DNA from: Mesorhizobium sp.
Lineage (GTDB): Bacteria; Pseudomonadota; Alphaproteobacteria; Rhizobiales; Rhizobiaceae
DNA length: 64,000 bases
Assembly (NCBI GenBank): GCA_004017535.1
Contig: SAJS01000007.1
Span: 186,001-250,000, forward strand
Reading direction: 5' to 3'
The notes below the pieces were generated by a model. That model saw only the letters and a list, made by a program, of their open reading frames with translations, was not told the DNA's origin and did no database searches. This document shows positions 42,670 through 50,878 of this stretch, piece after piece. The stretch's first letter is position 1, and the number at the start of each line of letters is the position of its first letter. Made by a program: the position numbers and the translations under genes.

Positions 42670-44055
42670 ATGTCCAGAATCTCCCCCGTTCTTGAGCGTC
42701 TCGACCAGAATCTCGATCAGAGCCTGGAGCGGCTGTTCGGCCTGCTCGGCATCAAGTCGATCTCCACCGATCCGGCCTTCGCCGCCGGCTGCCGCAAGGG
42801 GGCGGAATGGCTGGCCGCCGAGCTCAAGCTGATCGGATTCGACGCGAGTGTGCGCGACACGCCCGGACATCCCATGGTGGTGGCGCATCACGAGGGGCCG
42901 GCAGGCGCGCCGCATGTCCTGTTCTACGGTCACTACGACGTCCAGCCGGTCGATCCGATCGAATTGTGGGACACCGACCCGTTCGCGCCGTCGATCAAGG
43001 AGATCGAGCCTGGACGCAAGGTGATCACCGGCCGGGGCTCGGCCGATGACAAGGGGCAGTTGATGACCTTCGTCGAGGCCTGCCGCGCCTGGAAGCAGGT
43101 GCACGGCAATCTGCCGTGCCGCGTCACCATCCTGTTCGAGGGCGAGGAGGAATCCGGCTCGCCGTCGCTGAAGCCGTTCCTGGAAGCCAACGCCGCCGAG
43201 TTGAAGGCGGATTTCGCGCTGGTCTGCGACACCAGCATGTGGAACCGCGAGACGCCGTCGATCTGCGTGTCGCTGCGCGGCATGGTCGGCGAGGAGATCA
43301 CGGTCAAGGCGGCCAGCCGCGACCTGCATTCGGGCCTCTATGGCGGCCCGGCCGCCAACCCGATCCGCATCCTGGCCAAGGTGCTGGCCGACATTCACGA
43401 CAAGGATGGTCACGTCACCATCCCCGGCTTCTATGATGGCGTCGAGGAGACGCCCTCGCAGGTACTGAAGTCCTGGGAAGGCCTCGGCGAAACGGCCGAG
43501 ACCTTCCTCGGACCGGTCGGCCTTTCCATTCCGGCCGGCGAGAAGGGCCGCTCGGTGCTCGAAATGACCTGGGCAAGGCCGACGGCGGAATTCAACGGCA
43601 TCATCGGCGGCTATACCGGCAAGGGGTTCAAGACGGTGATCGCGGCGGAAGCTTCGGCGAAAGTGTCATTCCGGCTAGTCCACAAGCAGGACCCGAAGAA
43701 GATCCGCGCCGCCTTCCAGGCTTTCGTGCGCGAGCGCATTCCCGGCGACTGCTCAGTGGAATTCCATCCGCATGGCGGCTCGGCGGCGATCCAGCTTTCC
43801 TACGACTCGCCGTTCCTGGCCAAGGCCAAGGACGCGCTGTCCGACGAATGGGACAAGCAGGCGCTGACCATCGGTAGCGGCGGCTCCATCCCCGTGGTTG
43901 GCGATTTCCAGACCTATCTCGGCATGGAATCGCTGCTGGTCGGTTTCGGCCTCGACGACGACCGCATCCACTCGCCGAACGAGAAATACGAACTGACCTC
44001 CTTCCACAAGGGACAGCGGTCCTGGGCGCGCATTCTCGCTGCTCTGACCCGGTGA
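42670..44055 (+). CDS. M20-family dipeptidase/metallopeptidase
   Basis: 461 aa from ATG 42670. Zinc-site motifs: VLFYGHYDVQPVD (His, Asp), GRGSADDKGQ (bridging Asp), FEGEEESGS (Glu pair), LVCDTSMWN (Asp) and IHSPNEKYE (His). A lid/dimerisation domain interrupts the catalytic domain (about 195-350). Likely a cytosolic di- or tripeptidase or related amidohydrolase; exact substrate unknown. Frame is open far upstream, but this ATG begins the conserved N-terminal helix and lies after the terminator. Confidence 0.9.
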   Translation: MSRISPVLERLDQNLDQSLERLFGLLGIKSISTDPAFAAGCRKGAEWLAAELKLIGFDASVRDTPGHPMVVAHHEGPAGAPHVLFYGHYDVQPVDPIELWDTDPFAPSIKEIEPGRKVITGRGSADDKGQLMTFVEACRAWKQVHGNLPCRVTILFEGEEESGSPSLKPFLEANAAELKADFALVCDTSMWNRETPSICVSLRGMVGEEITVKAASRDLHSGLYGGPAANPIRILAKVLADIHDKDGHVTIPGFYDGVEETPSQVLKSWEGLGETAETFLGPVGLSIPAGEKGRSVLEMTWARPTAEFNGIIGGYTGKGFKTVIAAEASAKVSFRLVHKQDPKKIRAAFQAFVRERIPGDCSVEFHPHGGSAAIQLSYDSPFLAKAKDALSDEWDKQALTIGSGGSIPVVGDFQTYLGMESLLVGFGLDDDRIHSPNEKYELTSFHKGQRSWARILAALTR

Positions 44056-44099
44056 GGCGGAAATCGCGCAAGATGTGAGATTCAACTTTCTGTTGATTT

Positions 44100-44198
44100 T
44101 TCTCCGGATCGCGGCGAGGACGAATGACCAGCGCAACGCGCCGCCGCTGCTGACGCATCCCAGGCGATGCGCGGCGCCGCGGGCCGCGATCCGGAGAA
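44100..44198 (+). promoter_or_regulatory. 16-bp stem that buries the RNase D ribosome site
   Basis: Perfect inverted repeat TTCTCCGGATCGCGGC (44100-44115) / GCCGCGATCCGGAGAA (44183-44198) with a 67-nt loop that can fold further. The right arm contains the GGAGAA of the rnd Shine-Dalgarno sequence, 5 nt before ATG 44203. If transcribed, ribosome access would be blocked when the stem forms, suggesting translational control. Confidence 0.65.
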
Positions 44199-44202
44199 GA
44201 GA

Positions 44203-44823
44203 ATGACCGATATCCGTTTCCACAAGAACGACCTGCCCGACCTCACCCGCTACAATGTCGGGGCGGTGGCCATCGACACGGAAACGCTGGGCTTGAACCC
44301 GCATCGCGATCGGCTCTGCGTTGTGCAGATCTCGCCCGGCGACGGCAGCGCCGACGTCATCCAGATCGCGCCCGGCCAGAAGAAAGCGCCGAATCTCGTC
44401 AGCCTGCTTCGCAACCGCGCGATCACCAAGCTGTTCCATTACGGCCGTTTCGACATCGCCGTGCTCTACAACGCCTTCGGCGTCATGGCGGAGCCGGTGT
44501 TCTGCACCAAGATCGCCTCGCGGCTCGTCCGCACCTACACCGACCGCCACGGGCTGAAGGATCTGTGCAACGAATTGCTCGGCATCGGCCTGTCCAAGGC
44601 GCAGCAATCCTCCGACTGGGCGGCGGAAACGCTCTCGCCGGAGCAGCTCGACTATGCCGCCTCCGACGTGCTCTATCTGCACCGCCTGCGCGAGGTGCTG
44701 GCGGCGCGCCTGGCGCGCGAGAACCGCACCAAGGAGGCGGACGCCTGCTTCCGTTTCCTGCCGACGCGCGCCAAGCTCGACCTGATGGGCTGGGCGGAGG
44801 AAGACATTTTCGCGCATAGCTGA
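44203..44823 (+). CDS. rnd: Ribonuclease D-like 3'-5' exonuclease (short form)
   Basis: 206 aa from ATG 44203. DEDDy exonuclease signature: AIDTETLGLNP (Asp, Glu), FHYGRFDIAVLY (Asp) and LDYAASDVLYLHRL (Tyr, Asp). Compared with E. coli RNase D (375 aa) it lacks the C-terminal HRDC repeats, the usual form in alphaproteobacteria. Acts on structured RNA, for example tRNA 3' ends. Its ribosome site lies inside a stable stem. Confidence 0.9.
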   Translation: MTDIRFHKNDLPDLTRYNVGAVAIDTETLGLNPHRDRLCVVQISPGDGSADVIQIAPGQKKAPNLVSLLRNRAITKLFHYGRFDIAVLYNAFGVMAEPVFCTKIASRLVRTYTDRHGLKDLCNELLGIGLSKAQQSSDWAAETLSPEQLDYAASDVLYLHRLREVLAARLARENRTKEADACFRFLPTRAKLDLMGWAEEDIFAHS

Positions 44824-44900
44824 CGGAACCCGGCGCGGCGGCGGGCGTTCTTGCCGGTTCGGCCGGTTCACGGAGCGGGCCGGTTCGTGGAGGGAGTGAG

Positions 44901-45101
44901 ATGGCAGAGCGCAAACCGATAGAAAGCGCGCCGAAGGACGGCTCGAGAGTCACCATCCTGTGGAAGGACGGCGACGGCGTCGTCAACGAATCCGTCGGAC
45001 AGTATCGCGATGGCGGCTGGTGGGTCTACACCGACAGCGACACGCAAAAGAAGGTCGATCCGACGAGCTGGCGTCCGGCATCGGGTGACGACGATGAATG
45101 A
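44901..45101 (+). CDS. Small conserved-looking hypothetical protein
   Basis: 66 aa behind GGAGGGAGTGAG. Sequence starts MAERKPIESAPKDGSRVTIL and is rich in charged and Trp residues (GQYRDGGWWVYTDSDTQ), suggesting a small soluble beta-type domain. I do not recognise the family. Strong ribosome site and codon use like neighbours support it being real. 77 bp after rnd. Confidence 0.7.
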   Translation: MAERKPIESAPKDGSRVTILWKDGDGVVNESVGQYRDGGWWVYTDSDTQKKVDPTSWRPASGDDDE

Positions 45102-45214
45102 AGCTGGCGCTGGCGAGGCCGGCCGCTTTCCAATAGGTTCCATCCGTCGCAGTCGGATGGCCGATTCGGGGCGCGTGTGGCTTCGTTGGTCCTCCGCTCA
45201 CGGAGGGATTGGCA

Positions 45215-45469
45215 ATGGGAATTGAAAGCCTGCTCGTTTTCATCATCATCGGCGCGATCGCCGGCTGGCTTGCCGGCCTGATCGTCAAGGGTTTCGGCTT
45301 CGGACTGGTCGGCAACATCGTCGTCGGCATCGTCGGCGCCCTGATCGCCGGCTGGATATTCCCAAGGCTGGGCTTTGCCGTGGGCGGCGGGATCCTTGCC
45401 GCGATCATCCACGCCACGATCGGCGCGGTGGTCCTGCTGGTGCTGATCAAGCTGGTGAAACAGGCCTGA
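45215..45469 (+). CDS. GlsB/YeaQ/YmgE-family stress membrane protein
   Basis: 84 aa from ATG 45215 after GGAGGGA. Three hydrophobic helices separated by glycines: LLVFIIIGAIAGWLAGLIV, GLVGNIVVGIVGALIAGWI and GGILAAIIHATIGAVVLLVL. The GWLAGLIVKGFGFGLVGNI signature marks the transglycosylase-associated/GlsB family of small stress-induced inner-membrane proteins. Function unclear. Confidence 0.88.
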   Translation: MGIESLLVFIIIGAIAGWLAGLIVKGFGFGLVGNIVVGIVGALIAGWIFPRLGFAVGGGILAAIIHATIGAVVLLVLIKLVKQA

Positions 45470-45496
45470 TCTTCCAGCAGGCACAGGGGGCGCGCC

Positions 45497-45643
45497 GTGA
45501 AGCAGAACACGCTCTATCTCATCATCGGCGCTCTCGTGGTCGTGGTCATAGCGCTCGGCATCTATATCTATCGCGAGCAGACCAGACCGAAAGGCGTCGA
45601 GCTCAAGATCGACGACAAGGGAATTTCGATCCAGCAGAACTGA
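45497..45643 (+). CDS. Small single-pass membrane protein (48 aa)
   Basis: GTG 45497 to TGA 45643, 48 aa. One transmembrane helix (LYLIIGALVVVVIALGIYIY) followed by a short charged tail (REQTRPKGVELKIDDKGISI). No standard ribosome site is obvious, but it starts 27 bp after the preceding small membrane protein, so coupling is possible. Similar short proteins with the tail KIDDKGISIQ occur after GlsB-like genes in rhizobia, by memory of pattern only. Too short for routine gene callers. Confidence 0.6.
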   Translation: MKQNTLYLIIGALVVVVIALGIYIYREQTRPKGVELKIDDKGISIQQN

Positions 45644-45849
45644 TCACGGTGGCCAGCCGCTGGCGCCGTGAGGAGCCAGACTGCGCCGGGTGAGGCGGCT
45701 GCTGCCCGAGGCGATCGGTGAGAAGCTGGATTCAGAAAATCCCAAGGGTTTTCAAAAGGCTGCATAAACCCTGCTTTAACCCGCCTTTAAACCGCCGCAT
45801 CTAGTCTTCAACCCGAACGCCATCGGCATCGGGGCAGCAGCAAGAGCGC

Positions 45850-48117
45850 ATGGCGAACCGCAGGGACAGTCGCATCGAACCGAGCTTCGAGGGATCGCCG
45901 CGGGCGAAATCCTCCGAGGGCTTTTCGGTGAGCGAGGAGGATCGCGTCGTGCCGCGCACCCGCAAATCCGCTGCTAAGGGCAGGTCCGCCAAGGCGAAAT
46001 CGCGCGGCCGCGGCCGCGATCGCAACCGGCGCGGGCTGCTCGGCATCGCCACCCGGCTGGTCTACTGGTGCTTCGTGCTGTGCATCTGGGGCGGCATCGC
46101 AGCGGCCGGCGTCGTCGTCTATTACGGCGCCAAGATGCCGGCGGCCACCACGTGGTCGGTCCCGGACCGCGCGCCGAACATCAAGATCGTCTCAGTCGAT
46201 GGCGCGCTGATCGCCAATCGCGGCGCGTCGGGCGGCGAGGCCGTCGGCTTGCATGAAATGTCGCCCTATATCCCGGAGGCTGTCGTCGCCATCGAGGACC
46301 GCCGCTTCTATTCGCATTTCGGCATCGACCCGATCGGCCTGTCGCGCGCCATGGTCACCAACCTCATCGGCGGGCATTTCTCGCAAGGCGGCTCGACGCT
46401 GACGCAGCAACTGGCCAAGAACCTGTTCCTGACGCCGGACCGCACGCTGGAGCGCAAGGTCCAGGAAGTGCTGCTGGCGCTCTGGCTCGAGCACAAGCAC
46501 ACGAAAGACCAGATCCTCGAAATGTATCTCAACCGGGTCTATTTCGGCTCGGGCGCCTATGGCGTCGAGGCGGCCTCGCGGCGCTATTTCGGCAAGAGCG
46601 CGCGCGACGTGTCGCTTTCGGAGGCAGCCCTGCTGGCAGGCCTGCTCAAGGCGCCGTCGAAGCTTTCGCCGGCGCGCGACCCGAAGGCGGCCGAGGAGCG
46701 AGCGCAGCTCGTGCTCGCGGCCATGCGCGAGACAGGCAAGATCAGCGACAAGGAATACAAGACGGCGCTGAGCGCGCCGGCGACGCGCGCGCCGTCCTAC
46801 TGGACCGGCTCGGAAAACTATGTCGCCGACACGGTGATGGACGAGCTTCCGGACCTGATCGGCGACGTGCGCGGCGACATCGTCATCAACACCACGGTCG
46901 ACCTCAACCTGCAGAAGCTTGCCGAACAGTCGATCCGCCGGCTGATCGACGAGAGCGGCAAGAAGCTTAACGTCACCCAAGGGGCGCTGGTGTCGATCGA
47001 CGATTCCGGCGCGGTGCGCGCCATGGTCGGCGGCTATGATTATTCGACCAGCCAGTTCGACCGCGCCTCGGAAGCGCGACGGCAGCCCGGCTCCGCCTTC
47101 AAGCCCTTCGTCTATATGGCGGCGCTGGAGGCCGGCCGCACGCCGGACAGCATCCGCAACGACGCGCCGATCAAGATCGGCAAATGGACGCCCGACAATT
47201 ACGGCGGCAAATATTACGGCAAGGTCACGCTGGCGACGGCGCTCGCCAAGTCGCTGAACTCGGTGGCGGCGCAGCTCACCATGGAGGTCGGCCCCGACGC
47301 GGTGGTCGAGGCCGCGCATCGCATGGGCATCCAGTCGGACCTGCAGGCCAACACCTCGATCGCGCTCGGCACCTCGGAAGTGACGCCGCTGGAATTGACC
47401 TCGGCCTATGTGCCTTTCGCCAATGGCGGCTACAAGCCGGACATCCACTTCATCCAGCGCATCACGACAGCAAACGGCAAGGTGCTCTACGAGGGCAGCA
47501 CCGGCAGCGCGCCGCGCGTCATCAAGGCCGATATCGTGGGCATGATGAACTCGATGATGACCGGCACCGTCGAGGTCGGCACCGCCAAGAAGGCGGCCTT
47601 CAACTGGCCATCGGCCGGCAAGACCGGCACCAGCCAGAATTCGCGCGACGCCTGGTTCGTCGGCTACACCGCCAATCTCACCACGGGCGTCTGGTTCGGC
47701 AATGACGACGGCAGCCCGATGAAGAAGGTGACCGGCGGCGCGCTCCCGGCGCAGGCCTGGCACGAATTCATGGTGGCCGCGCATGAGGGCGTGCCGGTGC
47801 GGCCGCTGCCCGGCACCTGGAAGTCGACGCCCTCCGATACGATCGTGCCGGACGAGATCCCGTCGGCCGATGCCTCGCCGCCGCCTTCCCCGCCAGCGGC
47901 CGTCGGCCAGTCGCAGCCCGCCGCCCAACCGCAGCCCGTTGCCCAGGTGCCCGCGCGGCAGCCGCGTCCAGCCCAGACAGTCGATGCCCAGGGCTTCGAC
48001 ATGCCCAGCGACAGCGGATCGACCGCCTCGATCAAGCATCCGGTGCCACCCGGCGATGTCGGCGGACCGAAGAAAAGGCGACAGACCTCGATCCTGGACA
48101 TACTGGGCGGGGGTTGA
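45850..48117 (+). CDS. Penicillin-binding protein 1A family, bifunctional
   Basis: 755 aa. Basic cytoplasmic tail (1-60), one transmembrane helix about 70-92, glycosyltransferase domain with catalytic Glu149 (IEDRRFYSHFGID) and QGGSTLTQQLAKNLFL, then a transpeptidase with S415-x-x-K418 (PGSAFKPF), S468-L-N470 and KTG 591-593. A proline/glutamine-rich tail (about 665-735) ends the protein. Polymerises and crosslinks peptidoglycan on the outer face of the inner membrane. ATG 45850 gives the best reading; the 206-bp gap before it holds no gene. Confidence 0.95.
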   Translation: MANRRDSRIEPSFEGSPRAKSSEGFSVSEEDRVVPRTRKSAAKGRSAKAKSRGRGRDRNRRGLLGIATRLVYWCFVLCIWGGIAAAGVVVYYGAKMPAATTWSVPDRAPNIKIVSVDGALIANRGASGGEAVGLHEMSPYIPEAVVAIEDRRFYSHFGIDPIGLSRAMVTNLIGGHFSQGGSTLTQQLAKNLFLTPDRTLERKVQEVLLALWLEHKHTKDQILEMYLNRVYFGSGAYGVEAASRRYFGKSARDVSLSEAALLAGLLKAPSKLSPARDPKAAEERAQLVLAAMRETGKISDKEYKTALSAPATRAPSYWTGSENYVADTVMDELPDLIGDVRGDIVINTTVDLNLQKLAEQSIRRLIDESGKKLNVTQGALVSIDDSGAVRAMVGGYDYSTSQFDRASEARRQPGSAFKPFVYMAALEAGRTPDSIRNDAPIKIGKWTPDNYGGKYYGKVTLATALAKSLNSVAAQLTMEVGPDAVVEAAHRMGIQSDLQANTSIALGTSEVTPLELTSAYVPFANGGYKPDIHFIQRITTANGKVLYEGSTGSAPRVIKADIVGMMNSMMTGTVEVGTAKKAAFNWPSAGKTGTSQNSRDAWFVGYTANLTTGVWFGNDDGSPMKKVTGGALPAQAWHEFMVAAHEGVPVRPLPGTWKSTPSDTIVPDEIPSADASPPPSPPAAVGQSQPAAQPQPVAQVPARQPRPAQTVDAQGFDMPSDSGSTASIKHPVPPGDVGGPKKRRQTSILDILGGG

Positions 48118-48156
48118 AGCCCGTTCGCCGGATCGGAACGGCTCCAGCTTCTATTC

Positions 48157-48192
48157 CGTCCCGAAAACCGGAAACTACTTTCCGGGATCATT
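48157..48192. repeat. Palindromic repeat, GTCCCGAAAACCGG family
   Basis: GTCCCGAAAACCGGA near 48159 and TTTCCGGGATCA near 48180 form an imperfect hairpin like those at 12155-12203 and 61179-61222. It separates the PBP1A gene from the SDR gene. Confidence 0.6.
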
Positions 48193-48263
48193 GCTGCGGC
48201 GGCAACTCGCCCTCTCGCAATGGCTGCCGCCTTCGGCTACATGTCCGGCCGGAGACAAAGTTC

Positions 48264-49013
48264 ATGGCCGAAACCGACAGCAGAAAAACCATCGTGCTCA
48301 CCGGCGCCAGCCGTGGCATCGGCCATGCGACGGTGAAGCGCTTTTCGCGCGAGGGCTGGCGCGTCATCACCTGCTCGCGCCAGGCCTTTGCCGAGGATTG
48401 CCCGTGGCCGGCGGGCCCGGAAGACCACATCAAGGTCGACCTCGCCGACCAGGAGGATGTCGGCATCGCCATTTCGGAAATCCGCCACCGGCTCGAGGCG
48501 CATGGCGGCCAGCTGCACGCGCTGGTCAACAATGCCGGCATCTCGCCGAAGCTGAAAGACGGCAGCCGGATGAACTCGATCGACACGCCGATGCATGTCT
48601 GGCGCGACGTCTTCCAGGTTAATTTCTTCGCGCCGATCATGCTGGCCAGAGGCCTGTTCAAGGAGCTTGCCGCCGCCAGGGGCTCGATCGTCAACGTCAC
48701 CTCGATCGCCGGGACGCGCGTGCATCCCTTCGCGGGCACGGCCTATGCGACGTCCAAGGCGGCGCTCGGCTCGCTGACGCGCGAGATGGCGCATGACTTC
48801 GGCCCGCACGGCATCCGCGTCAACGCGATCGCGCCGGGCGAGATCGACACGGCGATCCTTTCGCCCGGCACCGACAGAATAGTCGAGACGATCCCGCTGA
48901 GAAGGCTGGGCGCCACGTCGGAAGTGGCCGACATCATCTACTTCCTGTGCTCGGGCCAGTCGTCCTACGTGACCGGCTCGGAAATCCACATCAATGGCGG
49001 CCAGCACGTCTGA
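48264..49013 (+). CDS. Short-chain dehydrogenase/reductase
   Basis: 249 aa from ATG 48264 with GGAGACAAAGTTC upstream. NAD(P) motif TGASRGIGHA near 11-20, NNAG near 90-93, catalytic Ser region VTSIAG, and YATSK (Tyr-x-x-x-Lys) near 160-164. Ends with the SDR-type GSEIHINGGQHV. Substrate unknown; no linked metabolic operon. Reads + strand toward the convergent quinone reductase gene, 11 bp apart. Confidence 0.9.
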   Translation: MAETDSRKTIVLTGASRGIGHATVKRFSREGWRVITCSRQAFAEDCPWPAGPEDHIKVDLADQEDVGIAISEIRHRLEAHGGQLHALVNNAGISPKLKDGSRMNSIDTPMHVWRDVFQVNFFAPIMLARGLFKELAAARGSIVNVTSIAGTRVHPFAGTAYATSKAALGSLTREMAHDFGPHGIRVNAIAPGEIDTAILSPGTDRIVETIPLRRLGATSEVADIIYFLCSGQSSYVTGSEIHINGGQHV

Positions 49014-49024
49014 CGTAGCTGATT

Positions 49025-49942
49025 TCAAGCCACAGTGAGAACGGCTTTGCCGCTGAAACTGCGCTGCCGCAGCGCGTCCAGGGCCTGGCCGATGTCCGTC
49101 CACGGCACGGTCATGGCCACGCGAGTTTCGAGCCTGCCAGCGGCGGCCAAGTCAAGCAGCCAGGCGATGTCGGCGCCGATGGCCGAACCAGACGTGTAGT
49201 AGGCGAAAGTCTGCAGCTTAGCGCCTTCGTGGCCCGGAACGAACTGACGGAACCCGATCGGCGTGAGTTCGCCGCTGCTCGAGCCGAACATGACGATCGT
49301 TCCACCCGGGGCGACACGTTCGATCGCGGCGGCGAGGCTCTTGCCGCCGACCGACTCGGTGATCAGCGAAAACGGTCCCTCGGCCATTTCGATCGACTCC
49401 ACGACCTGCCCCGCGCCCAGCTTGCGAAGATCATCGTGATGCCGGGCCGAGGCGACCGCCGTCACCGAGGCGCCTTGCTCGCGGGCGATCTGGATCTGGA
49501 AGCGGCCGACAGCGCCGCTTGCCCCGGTGATCAGGATCCGCTGGCCGGCGAGATCGCCACCATGGCGCAAAGTCCTCAGCGCCGTCGTGCCCGCGACCGG
49601 AAGCGTGGCGGCGGAGGCGAAGCTGACCCCGTCAGGTATGACGGCGAGGCGGTCGGTCGGAACAGCGACATGTTGGGCCCAGCCGGCCTGGTCAACCAAG
49701 GCCGCGACGCGCGTGCCCGCTGCCGGGCCTGAGCCGTCAGCTGCCGCGCGTTCGACAAAGCCGACGATGTCCTGGCCGGGGATCCAGCCGTCGGGGCGGA
49801 TGGCGAGCAGGCGCAACTCGCCACGATTCAATGATGTCGAATGAACGGCCACCAATGCTTCATTCGCGTTGCAGCTTGGCTCGTCGGCCTCGGTGAGTTT
49901 CAGCCGGTTGGGGCTGTCGGAAGAAATGGCGAGAGCGAGCAT
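49025..49942 (-). CDS. Zinc-free MDR quinone/NADPH oxidoreductase
   Basis: 305 aa. N-terminal GroES-like catalytic domain without the zinc ligands (SLNRGEL, PGQDIVGFVER), Rossmann part GASGAVGRFQIQIAREQGA near 135-153. Resembles quinone oxidoreductase/zeta-crystallin proteins that reduce quinones or enals. Divergent from an AraC-type gene at 50066, which likely regulates it. Confidence 0.87.
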   Translation of the reverse strand: MLALAISSDSPNRLKLTEADEPSCNANEALVAVHSTSLNRGELRLLAIRPDGWIPGQDIVGFVERAAADGSGPAAGTRVAALVDQAGWAQHVAVPTDRLAVIPDGVSFASAATLPVAGTTALRTLRHGGDLAGQRILITGASGAVGRFQIQIAREQGASVTAVASARHHDDLRKLGAGQVVESIEMAEGPFSLITESVGGKSLAAAIERVAPGGTIVMFGSSSGELTPIGFRQFVPGHEGAKLQTFAYYTSGSAIGADIAWLLDLAAAGRLETRVAMTVPWTDIGQALDALRQRSFSGKAVLTVA

Positions 49943-50065
49943 GGCCCACCTTTGAATTGGCGTCTGAGACGCGATCGATTGCGACGATAATCGGGGCGAA
50001 CCTATCGACTTTCGTGATTGAAGAATCTAGAGATAAAGCCAAATGATCGCCAAAAACATTCAATC

Positions 50066-50872
50066 GTGAGACAGCCGCTCCGCTGGCCCTGGCTGGATTT
50101 CGACGTCGACGACGTGGCCGCGCCGGCGATCGCCGTCGGCGTCGACGTCACCGAGACCAGGGCCGAGGTTCGCGAGCATTGGCATCGCAAGGGGCAACTC
50201 GTCTTCGCGCTTGGCGGCGCCGTCACTTGCCGCGTTCCGGGCGGGCTTTGGATGGTGCCGCCGCATTGCGGTGTGTGGGTGCCGAGCCGCATGGAACACA
50301 GCAACATCGCGACGGCGAATGCGCGGATTTTCTTCGTCTATATCGAGCCGGGCACCGCCGACCTGCCGGATCGGTGCTGCACGCTTTCGATCTCCCCGCT
50401 GCTGCGCGAAGTGATCATTGAACTGTCGGAGTGCGCGCCGGACGATCCGCGCTGCGATTTCCTGGGAAAGGTCCTGCTCGCCGACTTGCCACGCATGCCC
50501 GTGCAGCAATTGCATCTGCCGATCTCGGCCGAGCCGCGGTTAAGACGGATCGCGGAGGCGCTGGCCGACGATCCGGCCGACCGCAGCACGCTGGCGGAGT
50601 GGGCAAACCGCGTGGCGCTGAGCGAAAGCAGCCTGGCGCGCCTCGTCGTCAAGGAGACGGGCCTGAGTTTCGGCCGCTGGCGCCAGCAGTTGCAGCTGAT
50701 CGTGGCGCTGCGGGAACTGTCCGCCGGCGCCAGCGTGCAGCGGGTTTCGGGCGATCTCGGCTATGAATCCGTCACCGCCTTTATCACCATGTTCAAGAAG
50801 GCGCTGGGCAAGCCGCCAGCGAAATATCTCATCGATATCGCGCAGAATGGCGGTTCCGCTTTCGTTACCTGA
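50066..50872 (+). CDS. AraC-family transcriptional regulator
   Basis: 268 aa if GTG 50066 is used; TTG 50018 would add 16 residues. Neither has a clear ribosome site. N-terminal cupin (EHWHRKGQLVFALGGAVTCRVPGG, core HRKGQLVFALGGAV) and C-terminal double helix-turn-helix about 170-262 (LAEWANRVALSESSLARL and VQRVSGDLGYESVTAFITMFKK). Divergent from the MDR oxidoreductase gene, so it may sense an electrophile or quinone. Confidence 0.82.
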   Translation: MRQPLRWPWLDFDVDDVAAPAIAVGVDVTETRAEVREHWHRKGQLVFALGGAVTCRVPGGLWMVPPHCGVWVPSRMEHSNIATANARIFFVYIEPGTADLPDRCCTLSISPLLREVIIELSECAPDDPRCDFLGKVLLADLPRMPVQQLHLPISAEPRLRRIAEALADDPADRSTLAEWANRVALSESSLARLVVKETGLSFGRWRQQLQLIVALRELSAGASVQRVSGDLGYESVTAFITMFKKALGKPPAKYLIDIAQNGGSAFVT

Positions 50873-50878
50873 CACGCG

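Noticed and set aside
45650-45700. Terminator after the 48-aa membrane protein gene
   Set aside because: CACGG...CCGTG can form a stem with imperfect interior but there is no T-run, so it was not listed.
46192-48039. 615-codon open frame opposite the PBP1A gene
   Set aside because: Shadow; the + strand frame has both catalytic domains intact.
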